Below, one piece after another: positions 33,526 to 44,555 of a stretch of 64,000 nucleotides of DNA; the stretch's first letter is position 1, and the number at the start of each line of letters is the position of its first letter. Under the pieces are notes generated by a model. That model had not been told where the DNA came from. It did no database searches and worked only from the letters and a program-made list of their open reading frames with translations. The stretch covers positions 372,001 to 436,000 of the forward strand of contig NC_005085.1 of the NCBI RefSeq assembly GCF_000007705.1, written 5' to 3'. A program made the position numbers and the translations under genes. Source of the stretch: Chromobacterium violaceum ATCC 12472. Its GTDB lineage: Bacteria > Pseudomonadota > Gammaproteobacteria > Burkholderiales > Chromobacteriaceae.

Positions 33526-34570
33526 CCCCCGGCAGATTGACACGTTCTATCGCGCCTTGCTGGAGCGCGCGGCGGATCATGTCGGTATTTTCTACGTGGG
33601 CGTGAAGACCACGGGCGTGTTTTGCATCGCCACCTGTCGAGCGCGCAAGCCTAAGCGGGAAAATGTGGTGTTCTACACCGATTTGAAAGACGCGCTTGAT
33701 GCCGGTTACCGGCCCTGCAAGGTTTGCAGGCCAAGCGAAAATGCCCATACCGCGCCTTCTGACGTCGCCGCGGCGATCGCTTGGTTGCGCCAACACCCGA
33801 AGGCGCGTCTGAGCGATGACGGGCTCAGATTGCTTGGATGCCGTCCGGAGCGGGTCAGGCGCTGGTTTCAGCAGCACTATGGCATGAGTTTCCATGCTTT
33901 CCAGCGCTCCGTGCGCATCAATATGGCTTTGGAGGAGCTCAAGGGCGGCCGTTGCGCCACCGATGCTGCGCTCGACTGCGGCTATGACTCTCTCAGCGGC
34001 TTTGGCTACACCTGCAAGAAATTGACCGGATGCGCGCCCACTGCCGCTGCTCAGATCATCCGCATCCACCGCTTCACTACGCCTTTGGGGCCGATGTTCG
34101 TCTGCGCTAGCGAGCGCGGCGTTTGCCTGATGGCGTTTGTCGATCGCAAGACGCTGGAAACCGAGTTCCACGATCTGCAACGGCTGCTGCAGGCGCGCAT
34201 CCTTGCCGGTGAAAATCAGCACACACGTCAGGCTGAGCGCCAAGTGGGGGAATATTTCGCCGGTACGCGCTTCCAGTTCAATCTGGCGCTGGATATGCCC
34301 GGCAGCGAGTTTCAAAAGTCAGTTTGGCAGGCCCTGCAAACCATTCCATACGGCGAAATAGCCAGTTATGCCGACCAGGCGGAGAGCCTGGGAAGGCCGG
34401 AGGCGGTGCGGGCCGTGGCGCGCGCCCATGGAGCCAACCGAGTGGCCATCGTGGTGCCATGTCATCGGGTGTTGGGAACGGATGGCTCGCTGACTGGCTA
34501 TGGCGGTGGCTTGGCACGCAAGCAATGGTTGTTGGCGCATGAGCGGCGGCATGCCTTGCCGCGCAGCTGA
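33512..34570 (+). CDS. ada: Ada bifunctional regulator and O6-methylguanine-DNA methyltransferase
   Basis: A 352-residue three-domain protein. The N-terminal zinc domain (about 1-80) has TTGVFCIATCRARKPKREN and YRPCKVCRPS, supplying the four cysteines including the one methylated by phosphotriesters. The AraC-type HTH (about 85-190) has SFHAFQRSVRINMALEELKGG. The C-terminal alkyltransferase (about 250-345) has VWQALQTIPYGEIASYADQA and VVPCHRVLG with the acceptor Cys. Ada repairs alkylated DNA and activates its own regulon. The gene overlaps the PEP-mutase-family gene by 14 bases. Base composition is lower in GC than the surroundings. Confidence 0.93.
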   Translation: MRVTDPRQIDTFYRALLERAADHVGIFYVGVKTTGVFCIATCRARKPKRENVVFYTDLKDALDAGYRPCKVCRPSENAHTAPSDVAAAIAWLRQHPKARLSDDGLRLLGCRPERVRRWFQQHYGMSFHAFQRSVRINMALEELKGGRCATDAALDCGYDSLSGFGYTCKKLTGCAPTAAAQIIRIHRFTTPLGPMFVCASERGVCLMAFVDRKTLETEFHDLQRLLQARILAGENQHTRQAERQVGEYFAGTRFQFNLALDMPGSEFQKSVWQALQTIPYGEIASYADQAESLGRPEAVRAVARAHGANRVAIVVPCHRVLGTDGSLTGYGGGLARKQWLLAHERRHALPRS

Positions 34571-34607
34571 GCGGGCGCGCTTTCGGGCTGATTATTTGCG
34601 GCAGCGG

Positions 34608-36455
34608 TTACTTGGAAGTCTTGCCCAGCCGCCGGTACAGCGTCGATCGGCTGATGCCCAGCGCCCGCGCCGCCGCGCTGGCGTTGCCGCCGCAGCGGCG
34701 CAGCAGCTCGGCGATGGCGTTGTCCGCCACCGCATGCCCCTGCGCCGCCATGTCATCGCGCAGGTCGGCGGGCAGGTGTTCGACGTCCAGCGCCGCGCCG
34801 TCGTCGGCCAGCGCCAGCAGCGTGGCCAGCAGATTGGACAGCTCGCGCAGATTGCCGGGCCAGCGGTAGCCGCGCAGCGCGCGCGCCAGCTCCGGCGTCA
34901 GCGAGATGCCGCGCCGGCCCGCGCCCAGGCCGTCCAGCATGGCCTGGGCGATGGCCGCGACGTCGCCGCGCTCGCGCAGCGGCGGCAGCCGCAGCGGATA
35001 GTGGCACAGCCGGTAGTAGAGATCGGCGCGGAAGCCGCCGTCGTCCACGCGCGCGCGCAGGTCGCGGTGGGTGGCGCAGATCAGCCGGATGTCCAGCCTG
35101 TGTGCCGGCCCGCCGCCCAGCGGCGTCACTTCCCGGTCCTGCAGCACCCTGAGCAGCCGCGCCTGCAGGCTCAGCGGCATGTCGCCGATTTCATCCAGGA
35201 ACAGCACGCCGCCATCGGCCTCGCGCAGCCGTCCCTTGCTGCCCTGGCGGCTGGCGCCGGTGTAGGCGCCGGGCTGGTAGCCGAACAGTTCGGCCTCGAC
35301 CAGCCCTTCCGGTATCGCCGCGCAGTTGACCGCCACGAAGGGCGCGCCGCGCCGGCTGCCGGCCTGGTGCAGCGCGCGCGCCAGCCTGTCCTTGCCGGTG
35401 CCGGTTTCGCCCAGCAGCAAGACCGGGATATCGGCTTCCAGCAGTTTGAGCGCGGTGGGAAACAGCCAGTCCGGCAGGCCGTCCAGTCCGGGGGCGGAAG
35501 ACGCGCGCGGGGCGCTGGGCAACGCCGCGCGCGCGGGCGCGGACGGACGGCGGGATGGCGGCGGCCGCAGCCGGGCAGACAGCCGCTGCTGGCCCAGGCT
35601 AAGCAGGCCGGCCGCCTGGCCGTGGCGCTCCAGCCAATGCTCCAGGCTCTGGCCGAACAGCGCGGCGAAGTGGCGCGGCTGCCAGTCGCCCGGTTCCAGT
35701 CCGCACAGCGTCAGACCGGCGCGATTGGCGGCCAGCAGCCGGCCGTCGCCGTCGAACGCCAGCTGGCAGGCGGCGGGGCTGTCCAGCCAACGCGGATCGG
35801 CGTGGAGCCGGAACAGCCAGCCATGGCGGGCGGCGTCCTCCAGCTGCCGCGCCTCGATCTGCGCGCGGGCGGCCTGCAGCGCCAGCCGCTGCGCGTCGCC
35901 CAGCTTGCGGCCGGGGCCGCTGATGTCTAGCACCCCCAGCAGCTGGCCCTGGGGGCCGAACAGCGGGCTGGCGGCGCAACTGAGCGCCCGGTTGCGTTCC
36001 AGGTAGTGCTCGGCGCCGCGCACCAGCACGCTGTCGGCCGCGGCCAGCGCGGTGCCGATCGCATTGGTGCCGCGCGCGGCCTCGCTCCAGTCCATGCCCG
36101 GCGTCAGCGCCAGCCGCTCGGCCTTGTCGAGAAAGCCGATGTCGCCGCTCTGATCCAGTATCCACCCGTTCCGGTCCGCGACCACCAGCGCCAGTCCCTG
36201 CGCGCTGACCTGTTCGAACAGTCCGGCCAGCGCCGGCCGCGACGGCTCCAGCCAGGCCGCGCTGGCATCGCGCCGCTCGCGCAGCTCGCCGTCGGTCAGC
36301 CGATCGCCGCCGCGGCCGCCGGCGGGCAGCCCCAGGCCGCGGCAGCGCTGCCAGGAATGCAGGATGGACGGCGGCAGCGCCTGGCCGGGCAAGGGCTGGT
36401 CGGAGAAGAAGCGGCGGCGGATTTCATCCAGCGGCAGGCGGGCGGTGGGCTTCAT
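34608..36455 (-). CDS. Sigma-54-dependent activator, AcoR-like
   Basis: A 615-residue activator of sigma-54 RNA polymerase. The N-terminal 300 residues contain a GAF-like sensor region ([21 protein letters not shown] ... [11 protein letters not shown]) typical of AcoR-type regulators. The AAA+ domain (about 330-560) has Walker [15 protein letters not shown] (GAFTGA in most members), Walker B FLDEIGDM and an arginine-finger region [10 protein letters not shown] Fis-type HTH ([20 protein letters not shown]) ends the protein. The start at 36455 is the first that leaves a normal AcoR N-terminus. It is divergent from the aldehyde dehydrogenase gene, whose -24/-12 promoter it probably activates. 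Confidence 0.9.
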   Translation of the reverse strand: MKPTARLPLDEIRRRFFSDQPLPGQALPPSILHSWQRCRGLGLPAGGRGGDRLTDGELRERRDASAAWLEPSRPALAGLFEQVSAQGLALVVADRNGWILDQSGDIGFLDKAERLALTPGMDWSEAARGTNAIGTALAAADSVLVRGAEHYLERNRALSCAASPLFGPQGQLLGVLDISGPGRKLGDAQRLALQAARAQIEARQLEDAARHGWLFRLHADPRWLDSPAACQLAFDGDGRLLAANRAGLTLCGLEPGDWQPRHFAALFGQSLEHWLERHGQAAGLLSLGQQRLSARLRPPPSRRPSAPARAALPSAPRASSAPGLDGLPDWLFPTALKLLEADIPVLLLGETGTGKDRLARALHQAGSRRGAPFVAVNCAAIPEGLVEAELFGYQPGAYTGASRQGSKGRLREADGGVLFLDEIGDMPLSLQARLLRVLQDREVTPLGGGPAHRLDIRLICATHRDLRARVDDGGFRADLYYRLCHYPLRLPPLRERGDVAAIAQAMLDGLGAGRRGISLTPELARALRGYRWPGNLRELSNLLATLLALADDGAALDVEHLPADLRDDMAAQGHAVADNAIAELLRRCGGNASAAARALGISRSTLYRRLGKTSK

Positions 36456-36589
36456 GCTCGGCTCCGGCGAGGTGTCGCGCGGGGGCGGGACAGCTGTGCC
36501 GGCCTGCGACGGTTTGCGAGGGGAATGCCGCCGATTATGGCCGCTTTTCGCGCGCTGGCAAGCGGCTGATTTTCCAGTTGTTTGCTGCG

Positions 36590-36608
36590 CCGCCGCATGC
36601 CGCGGCGG
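36590..36608. promoter_or_regulatory. Candidate upstream activating site for the sigma-54 activator
   Basis: CCGCCGC and GCGGCGG form perfect 7-bp arms around ATGCC, about 55-75 bp upstream of the -24 element. Position and symmetry suit an activator UAS; binding is untested. Confidence 0.4.
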
Positions 36609-36663
36609 AATGCGCCGGCCTGCCGGGGGAAGGAGGATGTTGCCATGCAATATGGATTTTCCC

Positions 36664-36678
36664 TGGCATGCGCCTTGC
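36664..36678 (+). promoter_or_regulatory. Sigma-54 (-24/-12) promoter of aldehyde dehydrogenase
   Basis: TGGCATG, four bases, then TTGC matches the -24/-12 consensus TGGCAC-N5-TTGC. GG is at 36665-36666 and GC at 36677-36678, so transcription should start near 36690, about 40 bases before the ATG at 36732. It lies between the divergent AcoR-like activator gene and the dehydrogenase. Confidence 0.82.
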
Positions 36679-36731
36679 GCTAAGGGCTGGGTCCGCTGGA
36701 CGCACCGCCATCATTTGACGAGGAGACTGCG

Positions 36732-38237
<1,506 letters not shown>

Positions 38238-38545
38238 TCACCGGACAGGCGGCCCGTCGCGATGGCGGCGGGTTCGCCGAAGCGTGCTCCCTCGGCCCGC
38301 CGTTTCTGTCGGCGGGTTTTTTGCCGCCGCCGCCGTTGGGCGAGCCTGGATGGCCACCGGCCGCGCTTTGCCTGACCCGATTTTTGGGTGGCTTCCCTAT
38401 GGTTTGATTATCGATTAGGTCTAGAGTTGAAGTTCAAATATTATTTTTATAATGAAATACGTGTTGTATTTACGTATTAATGTTATCGAGATGAGGGTGA
38501 GGGATGGTGATATGCTGACGGGGTTTCAGGGAGGCCAGCGGAGAG
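38238..38545. other. Intergenic stretch with terminator and AT-rich promoter region
   Basis: The first part carries the terminator at 38296. From about 38400 to 38500 the sequence turns strikingly AT-rich, unlike anything nearby. It contains TATAAT at 38448-38453 with a poor TTGAAG -35 (38427-38432, 15-bp spacer), a plausible promoter for the methyltransferase at 38546. No small ORF was recognised. Confidence 0.55.
38296..38322 (+). terminator. Rho-independent terminator after aldehyde dehydrogenase
   Basis: CCCGCCG (38296-38302) pairs with CGGCGGG (38310-38316) around a 7-base loop, followed by six T. Confidence 0.88.
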
Positions 38546-39202
38546 ATGATGGATAGGGACGACGACGGCTACGCCGAGCGCGTGGCTTTCTACGATACGG
38601 TTTACGAGCAGCCGGAGCGGGCGCTGGATCTGGCCTGGCTGCGACGCTGGCTGCCGCCGCAGTTTTTTGGCCGCAGAGTGTTGGAGCTGGCTTGCGGCAG
38701 CGGCTACTGGACGCAGTACCTGGCGCCGGCGGCGCGCGCCTACCAGGCGCTGGACGTATCGGCGGGCGCGTTGGCGCTGGCCGGGCAGCGGCCGGGCGTG
38801 GGCGGCGTGGCGTTCGCGGTGGGGGAGGTGGAGACGCTGCCGCGGCCGGCCCAGCCCTTCGACGCGGTGTTCGCCGGCCTGTGGTTTTCCCACTTGCCCA
38901 GGCAGCGGCGCGAGGGGGCGCTGGCCGCGCTGCACGGCTGCCTGGCGCCCGGCGCGACGGTGATCCTGCTGGACAACAGCGAGGCCCAGGGCGGGCAATT
39001 CCCGGTGGTGGAGTACGACAGCGAAGGCAACGGCTACCAGAGCCGGCCTCGCCACGACGGCGGGCAGAGCCGGGTGTTGAAGAATTTTCCGACCGAGGCG
39101 GAATTCCGCATCCTGCTGGCGCCTTATGGCGCGGCCGAGATCGCCTTGATGCGGCGGGAGCATTTCTGGCTGCTGCGCTATCGGCTGCCCAGCCGGCACT
39201 GA
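38546..39202 (+). CDS. Class I SAM-dependent methyltransferase
   Basis: A 218-residue cytosolic protein with a Methyltransf_11/25-type fold: VLELACGSGYWTQYLAPAA is motif I (about 45-63), YQALDVSAGALALA is post-I, FDAVFAGLWFSHLP is motif IV (about 105-118) and LHGCLAPGATVILLDN follows. The distal part (YDSEGNGYQSRPRHDG) resembles putative small-molecule methyltransferases of unknown substrate. The start could be 38546 or the next codon. It stands alone behind an AT-rich promoter region and ends at a bidirectional terminator. Confidence 0.75.
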   Translation: MMDRDDDGYAERVAFYDTVYEQPERALDLAWLRRWLPPQFFGRRVLELACGSGYWTQYLAPAARAYQALDVSAGALALAGQRPGVGGVAFAVGEVETLPRPAQPFDAVFAGLWFSHLPRQRREGALAALHGCLAPGATVILLDNSEAQGGQFPVVEYDSEGNGYQSRPRHDGGQSRVLKNFPTEAEFRILLAPYGAAEIALMRREHFWLLRYRLPSRH

Positions 39203-39231
39203 CGCTGGCCCAGGCTGGTCGCCCGGGCATG

Positions 39232-39257
39232 AAAAAAGCCGGGCATGCCCGGCTTTT
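39232..39257. terminator. Bidirectional terminator between methyltransferase and MCP genes
   Basis: AAAAGCCGGG-CATG-CCCGGCTTTT is a perfect palindrome with A- and T-runs on both sides, serving the convergent methyltransferase and chemoreceptor genes. Confidence 0.9.
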
Positions 39258-39275
39258 GGGATAGACGGCGCAGGC

Positions 39276-40694
39276 TCAGCGGCCGCCCAGCTCCTCCAGG
39301 CCCGATTGCAGCTTCTGGCTGGCCTGTTCCACCGCGCGCATGCTGGCGACGATGGCGGCTTCGTCGAGCTGGCCGTTCTGGCTGGCGGCGCGCAGCGCGG
39401 CGTCCACCTGCTGGCGCAGTTGCAGCAGCGGCGGCCGCAGGTTCTGGGCGGCACTGCCGAACAGCGCCGCGCCATCGCCTTCCAGCCAGGCTTCCAGCTC
39501 CAGAGCCGGGGGCGCTTCCTGCGCCTCCTCGATCGCGTGGTAGGCGCTCTGCTTGTAGATCACGTGGCCCACTTTCTGCAGCGAGGTCTGCGATTTCTGC
39601 TGCACGGCGCTGACCTGCTGCAGCACCAGGTCGGATTGCTCGGCCAGACTGGAGAAGCGCTGGCGGAACGAGTCCACCGACGACTGCACCTCGCCCGCCA
39701 CGCCGCCGGCGGCGCTGGCCTGGGCCTGCATGTCGCCGATGCGGCTGGATAGCGACTCGAGCACGCCCTGCACTTGGTGGGCGGTGCTCTTGCTGCGTTC
39801 GGCCAGTTTTCTCACCTCGTCGGCCACCACGGCGAAGCCGCGGCCGGTTTCGCCGGCGCGCGCCGCCTCGATGGCGGCGTTCAAGGCCAGCAGGTTGGTC
39901 TGGTCGGCGATGGCGGAGATGTCGGCCAGAGAAGTCTCGATGCCTTGCCATTCCTGGGCCAGCATCTGGCTGGCGGTGTCCATGCTGCTGACGCTGCCGG
40001 CGATGGTGTCCAGGTGGCCGGACAGCTCGTTGGCGCTGTCCAGGCTGACGCGGGCGCCGTCGGCGTTGTCGCGGGTGATGCGGGCCACCTGGTCCATCGC
40101 CTGGCTGATGGCGGCGAGGTCGCGCTGGCTGCCGGCCAGGTCCTGGCGCAGATGGGGGTTGTTCAGCGCGGCCAGCTGAGAGGAGAGCCGGTTGCGGCGC
40201 ACGAAGCCGTCGTTGTCCGCCATCGACTGGATGGCGATGTTGACGCTCTCCAGCGAGCTGGACAGGATGCCGGGCAGGCCCTGGCTCAGCGGCCTGCGGT
40301 TGAAGTTGCCCCGGCTGATTTCCTGGAAGCAGGTGTTGATTTCCTTGAAGTAGGTCTCCACCAGATCCAGGAAGTCGTTCAGCTGCCAGGCCACCTGGCC
40401 GACTTCGCCCATTGCGCGGGTCTGGGTGCTGCGGTGATGCAGCTCGCCGCTGCAGGCCAGGCCCAGCTGGCGGGTCAAGGTGTTGAGCAGCAGGAAGATG
40501 CGGCCGCCCTTTTGCCACAGCCACCAGGTCAGGGCCAGCGTGGACGCCATCAGCAGCACGCTGATCGCATGGTGGGCCAGCGGCGGGAACAGGTAGTCGT
40601 CGAGGATCGACAGCAGCACCAGCAGGTTGAAGGCGCCCAGCACCCAGGCCAGGTGGGAGCGCAGGAAGGGGGTGGGTTTGCGCGGCGAACTCAT
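39276..40694 (-). CDS. Methyl-accepting chemotaxis protein (Aer-type signalling partner)
   Basis: A 472-residue receptor. Two membrane segments lie at about 14-60 with no periplasmic domain between them, then a HAMP-like region and the cytosolic signalling domain with the hairpin tip [38 protein letters not shown] (about 250-290). The C-terminus includes [15 protein letters not shown], reminiscent of the CZB zinc-binding tail but with the key residues not clearly complete. It overlaps the upstream PAS gene by four bases (ATGA), so the two are translationally coupled and probably form a split Aer redox/energy sensor. Confidence 0.87.
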   Translation of the reverse strand: MSSPRKPTPFLRSHLAWVLGAFNLLVLLSILDDYLFPPLAHHAISVLLMASTLALTWWLWQKGGRIFLLLNTLTRQLGLACSGELHHRSTQTRAMGEVGQVAWQLNDFLDLVETYFKEINTCFQEISRGNFNRRPLSQGLPGILSSSLESVNIAIQSMADNDGFVRRNRLSSQLAALNNPHLRQDLAGSQRDLAAISQAMDQVARITRDNADGARVSLDSANELSGHLDTIAGSVSSMDTASQMLAQEWQGIETSLADISAIADQTNLLALNAAIEAARAGETGRGFAVVADEVRKLAERSKSTAHQVQGVLESLSSRIGDMQAQASAAGGVAGEVQSSVDSFRQRFSSLAEQSDLVLQQVSAVQQKSQTSLQKVGHVIYKQSAYHAIEEAQEAPPALELEAWLEGDGAALFGSAAQNLRPPLLQLRQQVDAALRAASQNGQLDEAAIVASMRAVEQASQKLQSGLEELGGR

Positions 40695-41251
40695 CCGGCG
40701 ACTCCTTTGGCTTTCAGCACGTCGGCGTTCAGCTCCAGGATGAAGTCCTGGTAGCTGCAGCCTTTTTCTTCCAGCAGCGCCAGCAGCCAGTCGCGCGAAG
40801 CGTCGGGCGCGGCGGCCTTGCCGTGGGCGGCCTCGATCTTGCGCATCTCGGCGTAGATGGGCTCGATGGCGGCGATGGCGGCGCGGCTGGGCGGCCGTCG
40901 CACCGAGTAATAGCCCTGCAGCTTGCCCTTGAGGTCATAGTCAGGGGTGACGTTGGCCAGCACCCAGTAGTAGTTGCCGTCTATGGTGGCGTTCTTTACC
41001 AGCGCGAAGAATTCGTGGCCGGCCTGCAGCGTCTGCCACATCAGGCGATAGGCGCCGCGCGGCATGTCCGGGTGGCGGATCAGCTTGTGGGGCTGGCCCA
41101 GCAGCTGGTGTTCGGCGTAGCCGGCGATGCGCATGAACACGCGGTTGGCGTAAGTGATGTGGCCGGTGGGGTCGGTCTTGGTGACGATCAGTTCGTGCGG
41201 CGCCAGCTGCACTTCGCGTCCGCCGCCGCGGCCTGTTGCGGTCTGTTCCAT
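40691..41251 (-). CDS. PAS-domain protein, Aer-like sensor
   Basis: A 186-residue soluble protein with an Aer-type PAS domain: [53 protein letters not shown] is characteristic, as is [20 protein letters not shown]. Such domains bind FAD and sense redox state. The C-terminal 60 residues are helical and unassigned. The stop overlaps the start of the MCP gene in an ATGA junction, so they are made together. In E. coli both halves are a single Aer protein; here they are separate. Confidence 0.85.
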   Translation of the reverse strand: MEQTATGRGGGREVQLAPHELIVTKTDPTGHITYANRVFMRIAGYAEHQLLGQPHKLIRHPDMPRGAYRLMWQTLQAGHEFFALVKNATIDGNYYWVLANVTPDYDLKGKLQGYYSVRRPPSRAAIAAIEPIYAEMRKIEAAHGKAAAPDASRDWLLALLEEKGCSYQDFILELNADVLKAKGVAG

Positions 41252-41397
41252 GGTTTGCTTCTCTATGACCTTGCTATTTGTAGTATGGCTGCCAATCCGC
41301 CATTGTCATGCTATGCGCATCGCGCAGCAAGGCTTGCATGTGGTCGCTATTGAATTTCCCGGCTCCAGTTTAAAGAATCTATAGATGAAACCGGCGT

Positions 41398-41424
41398 GAA
41401 AAAGGACGGCCGGGGCCGTCCTTT
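41398..41424 (-). terminator. Terminator of the DUF3857 gene
   Basis: GGACGGCC (41404-41411) and GGCCGTCC (41414-41421) form an 8-bp stem; on the minus strand it is followed by a TTTTT run. Confidence 0.75.
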
Positions 41425-41443
41425 GTGCCGATTGCCACCCGGC

Positions 41444-43297
41444 TCAGAGCTTGACGATCTGCCGCGCCTGGATCGCGCAGGCGCGCGCCTCGGCGTTGAA
41501 GCGGATGAATTCGGGGCTGGCGATTTCCTCGCGGCTCAGCCAGCGCACCTTGCGGGTCTGCCGGTACTGGTAGCGGATGCCGTCGGGCGTCTTGCGCTGT
41601 TCCAGCGACAGGTCGAACCAGCGCGAGCGCGCCTGGCAGCTGAACGGCGGCTGGATGGCGCGGGCGCCGCGCAGCGTCACCGCGCGCTCGACGGTTTCGG
41701 CGTCGCCGAGATAGACGTCGGCCTGGTTGCCGTTGGCCAGGTAGCTGTCGAAGCCGTTCCAGTCGTGCTCCAGGCCGGGATCGTACAGGTAGAGGCCGGA
41801 AATCCTCTCCACCGCGCGCAGATCGACGCTGTCTATCCGCGCCGCGTAGCGCGCCGGCTGCAGGAAGCCGGTAGCGGGGCGCTCCACCTTGCAGGCTTTC
41901 GGCTGCTTGTTCACGGCCCGGCACAGGCTCTGGTCGGAGCTGGCGGCGCCCTGGTAGCGGTCCTGCATCGCCAGCTGCACCAGCGGCCAGCCGGAGACTT
42001 CGCCGCGGATGGCGATGGCGGCGCTGCCGTCGCGGCGCAGCGTTTCCACCCGCTCGCTGCGGCTGGTCAGCGTCGCCGCCTGCATCGGGATCGCCTCTTC
42101 GCGCACCTGGCCGTCGGCGCCGATGCGGTAGCTGGCCCGGTCCTGCAGGTCCGGCATGATGCGGCCGGGGACGAAGAAGGGATTGGTCGGGTCCAGCCAC
42201 TCGGTTTTGCCGTCCACCACGGCGCGGACGATCATGTGGTTGACGGTGCCCAGGCCGGGCAGCAGCGGGCGCGGCGCGTCGTTGCCGCGGAAGACCAGCG
42301 TGGGCTCGGCGGCGATGCCGGACGCGCGCAGCATCGCGGCCAGCAGCGTGGCCAGGTCCTTGCAGTCGCCGTAGCCGTGTTGTTCGATCTCGGCCAGCGT
42401 GAACGGCACCAGGCCGCGCTCGGCCAGCCGCTGGTCGTTCAGGTAGCGGTAATGGCCGTTGATGTGCTGCATGAAGGCGGCCACCTGCTCGGCGGCGGGC
42501 TTGCCGCGCTGCGCCTCCACTTCGGCGGCGGCGGCCGGCGGCAGCGGCGCGGACAGGATCTGGTTGTAGCGTTCGGCATAGACGCCGAAATGGCTTTGCG
42601 GCGAGTCGCTGGTGGCGATGCTCAGCCGCGGCCAGCCGCGCAGCGCGCTGTTGTCCCACTCGTTGGTGAAATTCAGGTAGCGGGGCGCCTTCTGCTCGAC
42701 GACGATGCGCTTGCCGTCGGCGCTGGCGTCGATCTTGAAGTCGTCCATCTTGTCGCCGCGCCACAGCAGCGGCCGGGGGGAGTCGAGCTCGAAGCGGAAG
42801 CTGTCGCTGCGGGTGGGTTCGGCGTCGAAGTCCAGCCGGTACAGCAGCTCGCGGCTCAGCGGCGGCGAGGCCATGCGGCGCTTGACGCGGTAGCTGACCA
42901 CGCTGCCCACCGCCAGCTCGGGGAAGGCGATCCAGGTTTGCTTGTCGCGGCTGACGCCGGCGTAGGGATTGGGCGCGGCGCGGGTTTCCACCTGCGACTT
43001 GTCCAGCTTGACCACGCGCCCGTTCGGCTGGCGCACTTCGCCGTCCAGCACTTCCAGGCTGTCGGTGTCGGCGTAGGTGAAATCGATGCGCGACAGCAGG
43101 TCCTTGCCGGCCGGCTTCAGGATCGTGAACTGGTTTTCCGTGGTGCAGTCCAGGCCGTTGTCGGCGAGGTGATGGCAGACGGTGCTGGAGCGGCGCGCCA
43201 GCGGCGCGTCGGCGGCGGGTTGCAGGACGGCGTGGGCGGCCTGGCCGGCGCAGGCGAGCGCGGCGGCCAGGGCGAGTCGGGGAAAGCGGAGTGACAT
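41444..43297 (-). CDS. DUF3857 + transglutaminase-like exported protein
   Basis: A 617-residue protein. After a signal peptide (about 1-24), residues about 50-240 match DUF3857 (ADTDSLEVLDGEVRQPNGRVVKLD, FPELAVGSVVSYRVKRR). Residues about 265-390 form a transglutaminase-like domain with the Cys in GYGDCKDLATLLAAML, the His in NHMIVRAV and the Asp in WLDPTNPFF. The remaining C-terminus is beta-rich. Such proteins are periplasmic and may cleave or cross-link peptides; their natural substrates are unknown. It is an isolated gene upstream of a terminator. Confidence 0.85.
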   Translation of the reverse strand: MSLRFPRLALAAALACAGQAAHAVLQPAADAPLARRSSTVCHHLADNGLDCTTENQFTILKPAGKDLLSRIDFTYADTDSLEVLDGEVRQPNGRVVKLDKSQVETRAAPNPYAGVSRDKQTWIAFPELAVGSVVSYRVKRRMASPPLSRELLYRLDFDAEPTRSDSFRFELDSPRPLLWRGDKMDDFKIDASADGKRIVVEQKAPRYLNFTNEWDNSALRGWPRLSIATSDSPQSHFGVYAERYNQILSAPLPPAAAAEVEAQRGKPAAEQVAAFMQHINGHYRYLNDQRLAERGLVPFTLAEIEQHGYGDCKDLATLLAAMLRASGIAAEPTLVFRGNDAPRPLLPGLGTVNHMIVRAVVDGKTEWLDPTNPFFVPGRIMPDLQDRASYRIGADGQVREEAIPMQAATLTSRSERVETLRRDGSAAIAIRGEVSGWPLVQLAMQDRYQGAASSDQSLCRAVNKQPKACKVERPATGFLQPARYAARIDSVDLRAVERISGLYLYDPGLEHDWNGFDSYLANGNQADVYLGDAETVERAVTLRGARAIQPPFSCQARSRWFDLSLEQRKTPDGIRYQYRQTRKVRWLSREEIASPEFIRFNAEARACAIQARQIVKL

Positions 43298-43436
43298 CGT
43301 GATGGAGACCGTTGCTGTCGCCGCGCCGGGCGCGGCGGGATGAATGGATGGCGTGCGGACGATATTGCCATGCTGCGGCGCGGCGGGCCAGGGCAGGCGC
43401 GCCGCAGAGACCTGCCGTCCAGGGCTGCGGGATAAG

Positions 43437-43469
43437 AGCGCCCCGCCTCTGGCATCGGGGCGGGGCGGA
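43437..43469. repeat. GC-rich inverted repeat downstream of exbD
   Basis: CGCCCCGCC is repeated as GGCGGGGCG a few bases later, 20-50 bases past the exbD stop. There is no T-run, so it may be a Rho-independent pause, a 3' end stabiliser or chance; the significance is unclear. Confidence 0.3.
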
Positions 43470-43480
43470 GGTCCGGCGCT

Positions 43481-43891
43481 TTACTGCGCGGCGGTGACGA
43501 AGCCTATCTTGCCTACGCCGTTCTGCTGCGCGGCGGCCAGCGCCTTGGCCACGGTTTCGTAGCGCACCGCCTTGTCGGCGGACAAGTGCAGCTCGACGTT
43601 GGGATTGGCGGCGGCGGCTGCGGCGAAGCGGGCGGGCAGATCGGTCTCGGCCACCGGCTGGTCATCCCAGAACAGCTTGCCGGCGGCATCCACCACCAGG
43701 CGGATCTGCTCGGGCTTGTCCTGGTGCTCGGCGGCCTGGGCGCGCGGCAGGTCCACCTTGACCGCGTTGGTCAGCAGCGGCGTGGTGATGATGAACACCA
43801 CCAGCAGCACCAGCATCACGTCGACCAGCGGCGTGGTGTTGGGCTCGGCCATCGGCGCGGCCGGCCCCTGGTTGAAGCTACCGAACGCCAT
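43481..43891 (-). CDS. exbD: Biopolymer transport protein ExbD
   Basis: A 136-residue inner-membrane protein with a short cytosolic N-terminus, one membrane segment (PLVDVMLVLLVVFIITTPLL, about 21-40) containing the functional Asp (about 24), and a periplasmic C-terminal domain. Together with ExbB it uses the proton gradient to energise TonB. Its start overlaps the end of exbB by 14 bases. A GC-rich hairpin lies downstream. Confidence 0.93.
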   Translation of the reverse strand: MAFGSFNQGPAAPMAEPNTTPLVDVMLVLLVVFIITTPLLTNAVKVDLPRAQAAEHQDKPEQIRLVVDAAGKLFWDDQPVAETDLPARFAAAAAANPNVELHLSADKAVRYETVAKALAAAQQNGVGKIGFVTAAQ

Positions 43892-44555
43892 GGCCGTCTC
43901 CGGACTGGGTCAGCAACTGGGCGTGCAGGTCGTGGGCGAAGTAGTCCAGCTCCTGCGACATCACGCGCTGGGCGCGGGTCAGCGCGTTGTAGGCCAGCAC
44001 CGCCGGGATGGCGGCGGCCAGGCCGGCGGCGGTGGCCACCAGCGCCTCGCCGATCGGGCCGGCGACCGCGCCTATGCTCATCTGGCCGGCGTGGCCGATG
44101 TTCACCAGCGCGTGGTAGATGCCCCACACGGTGCCGAACAGGCCGACGAAGGGCGCGGTGGAGCCGATCGAGGCCAGCACGGTCAGGCCGGACTCCTGGC
44201 GCGCCATTTCCTGCGACAGCGCCCTGCGGATGGCGCGGGTCAGGAACTCGTCGACGCCGCAGGCCTGGCCCAGCGCGCGGCCGGCCTGGCCCTGGTATTG
44301 CTTCAGCGCGGCGAGGCCGGCGCGCGCCAGATTGGCGAACTGGCCCTGGCTATGCTGCAGGCTGGCTTCGGCCTGGCGCCAGTCGGCCGCGCCCCACAGC
44401 GCGTTTTCCGCCTCGCGGTTGGCGCGGCGCAGGGACAAGGTCTGCACGCCGCGGACGATGATCAGGTACCAGGTCAGCACCGACATCAGGATCAGGATCA
44501 TGAACACCGAAATCAGTACGGCGTCCCCTTGTTGGAATACGGTCAGTACGTTCAT
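43878..44555 (-). CDS. exbB: Biopolymer transport protein ExbB
   Basis: A 225-residue MotA/TolQ/ExbB proton-channel protein with three membrane segments (about 12-35, 130-150, 165-190) and the conserved GLFGTVWGIYHALVNIGHAGQMSIGAVAGPIGEALVATAAGLAAAIPAVLAYN block. It overlaps tonB by four bases and exbD by 14, indicating one translationally coupled operon. The start at 44555 is the first that gives the canonical N-terminal membrane segment. Confidence 0.93.
   Translation of the reverse strand: MNVLTVFQQGDAVLISVFMILILMSVLTWYLIIVRGVQTLSLRRANREAENALWGAADWRQAEASLQHSQGQFANLARAGLAALKQYQGQAGRALGQACGVDEFLTRAIRRALSQEMARQESGLTVLASIGSTAPFVGLFGTVWGIYHALVNIGHAGQMSIGAVAGPIGEALVATAAGLAAAIPAVLAYNALTRAQRVMSQELDYFAHDLHAQLLTQSGDGHGVR

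Noticed and set aside
38427-38453. Strong promoter before the methyltransferase
   Set aside because: TATAAT is good, but the TTGAAG -35 is only 15 bp away, so it was listed as a weak candidate inside the intergenic entry and not as a separate feature.
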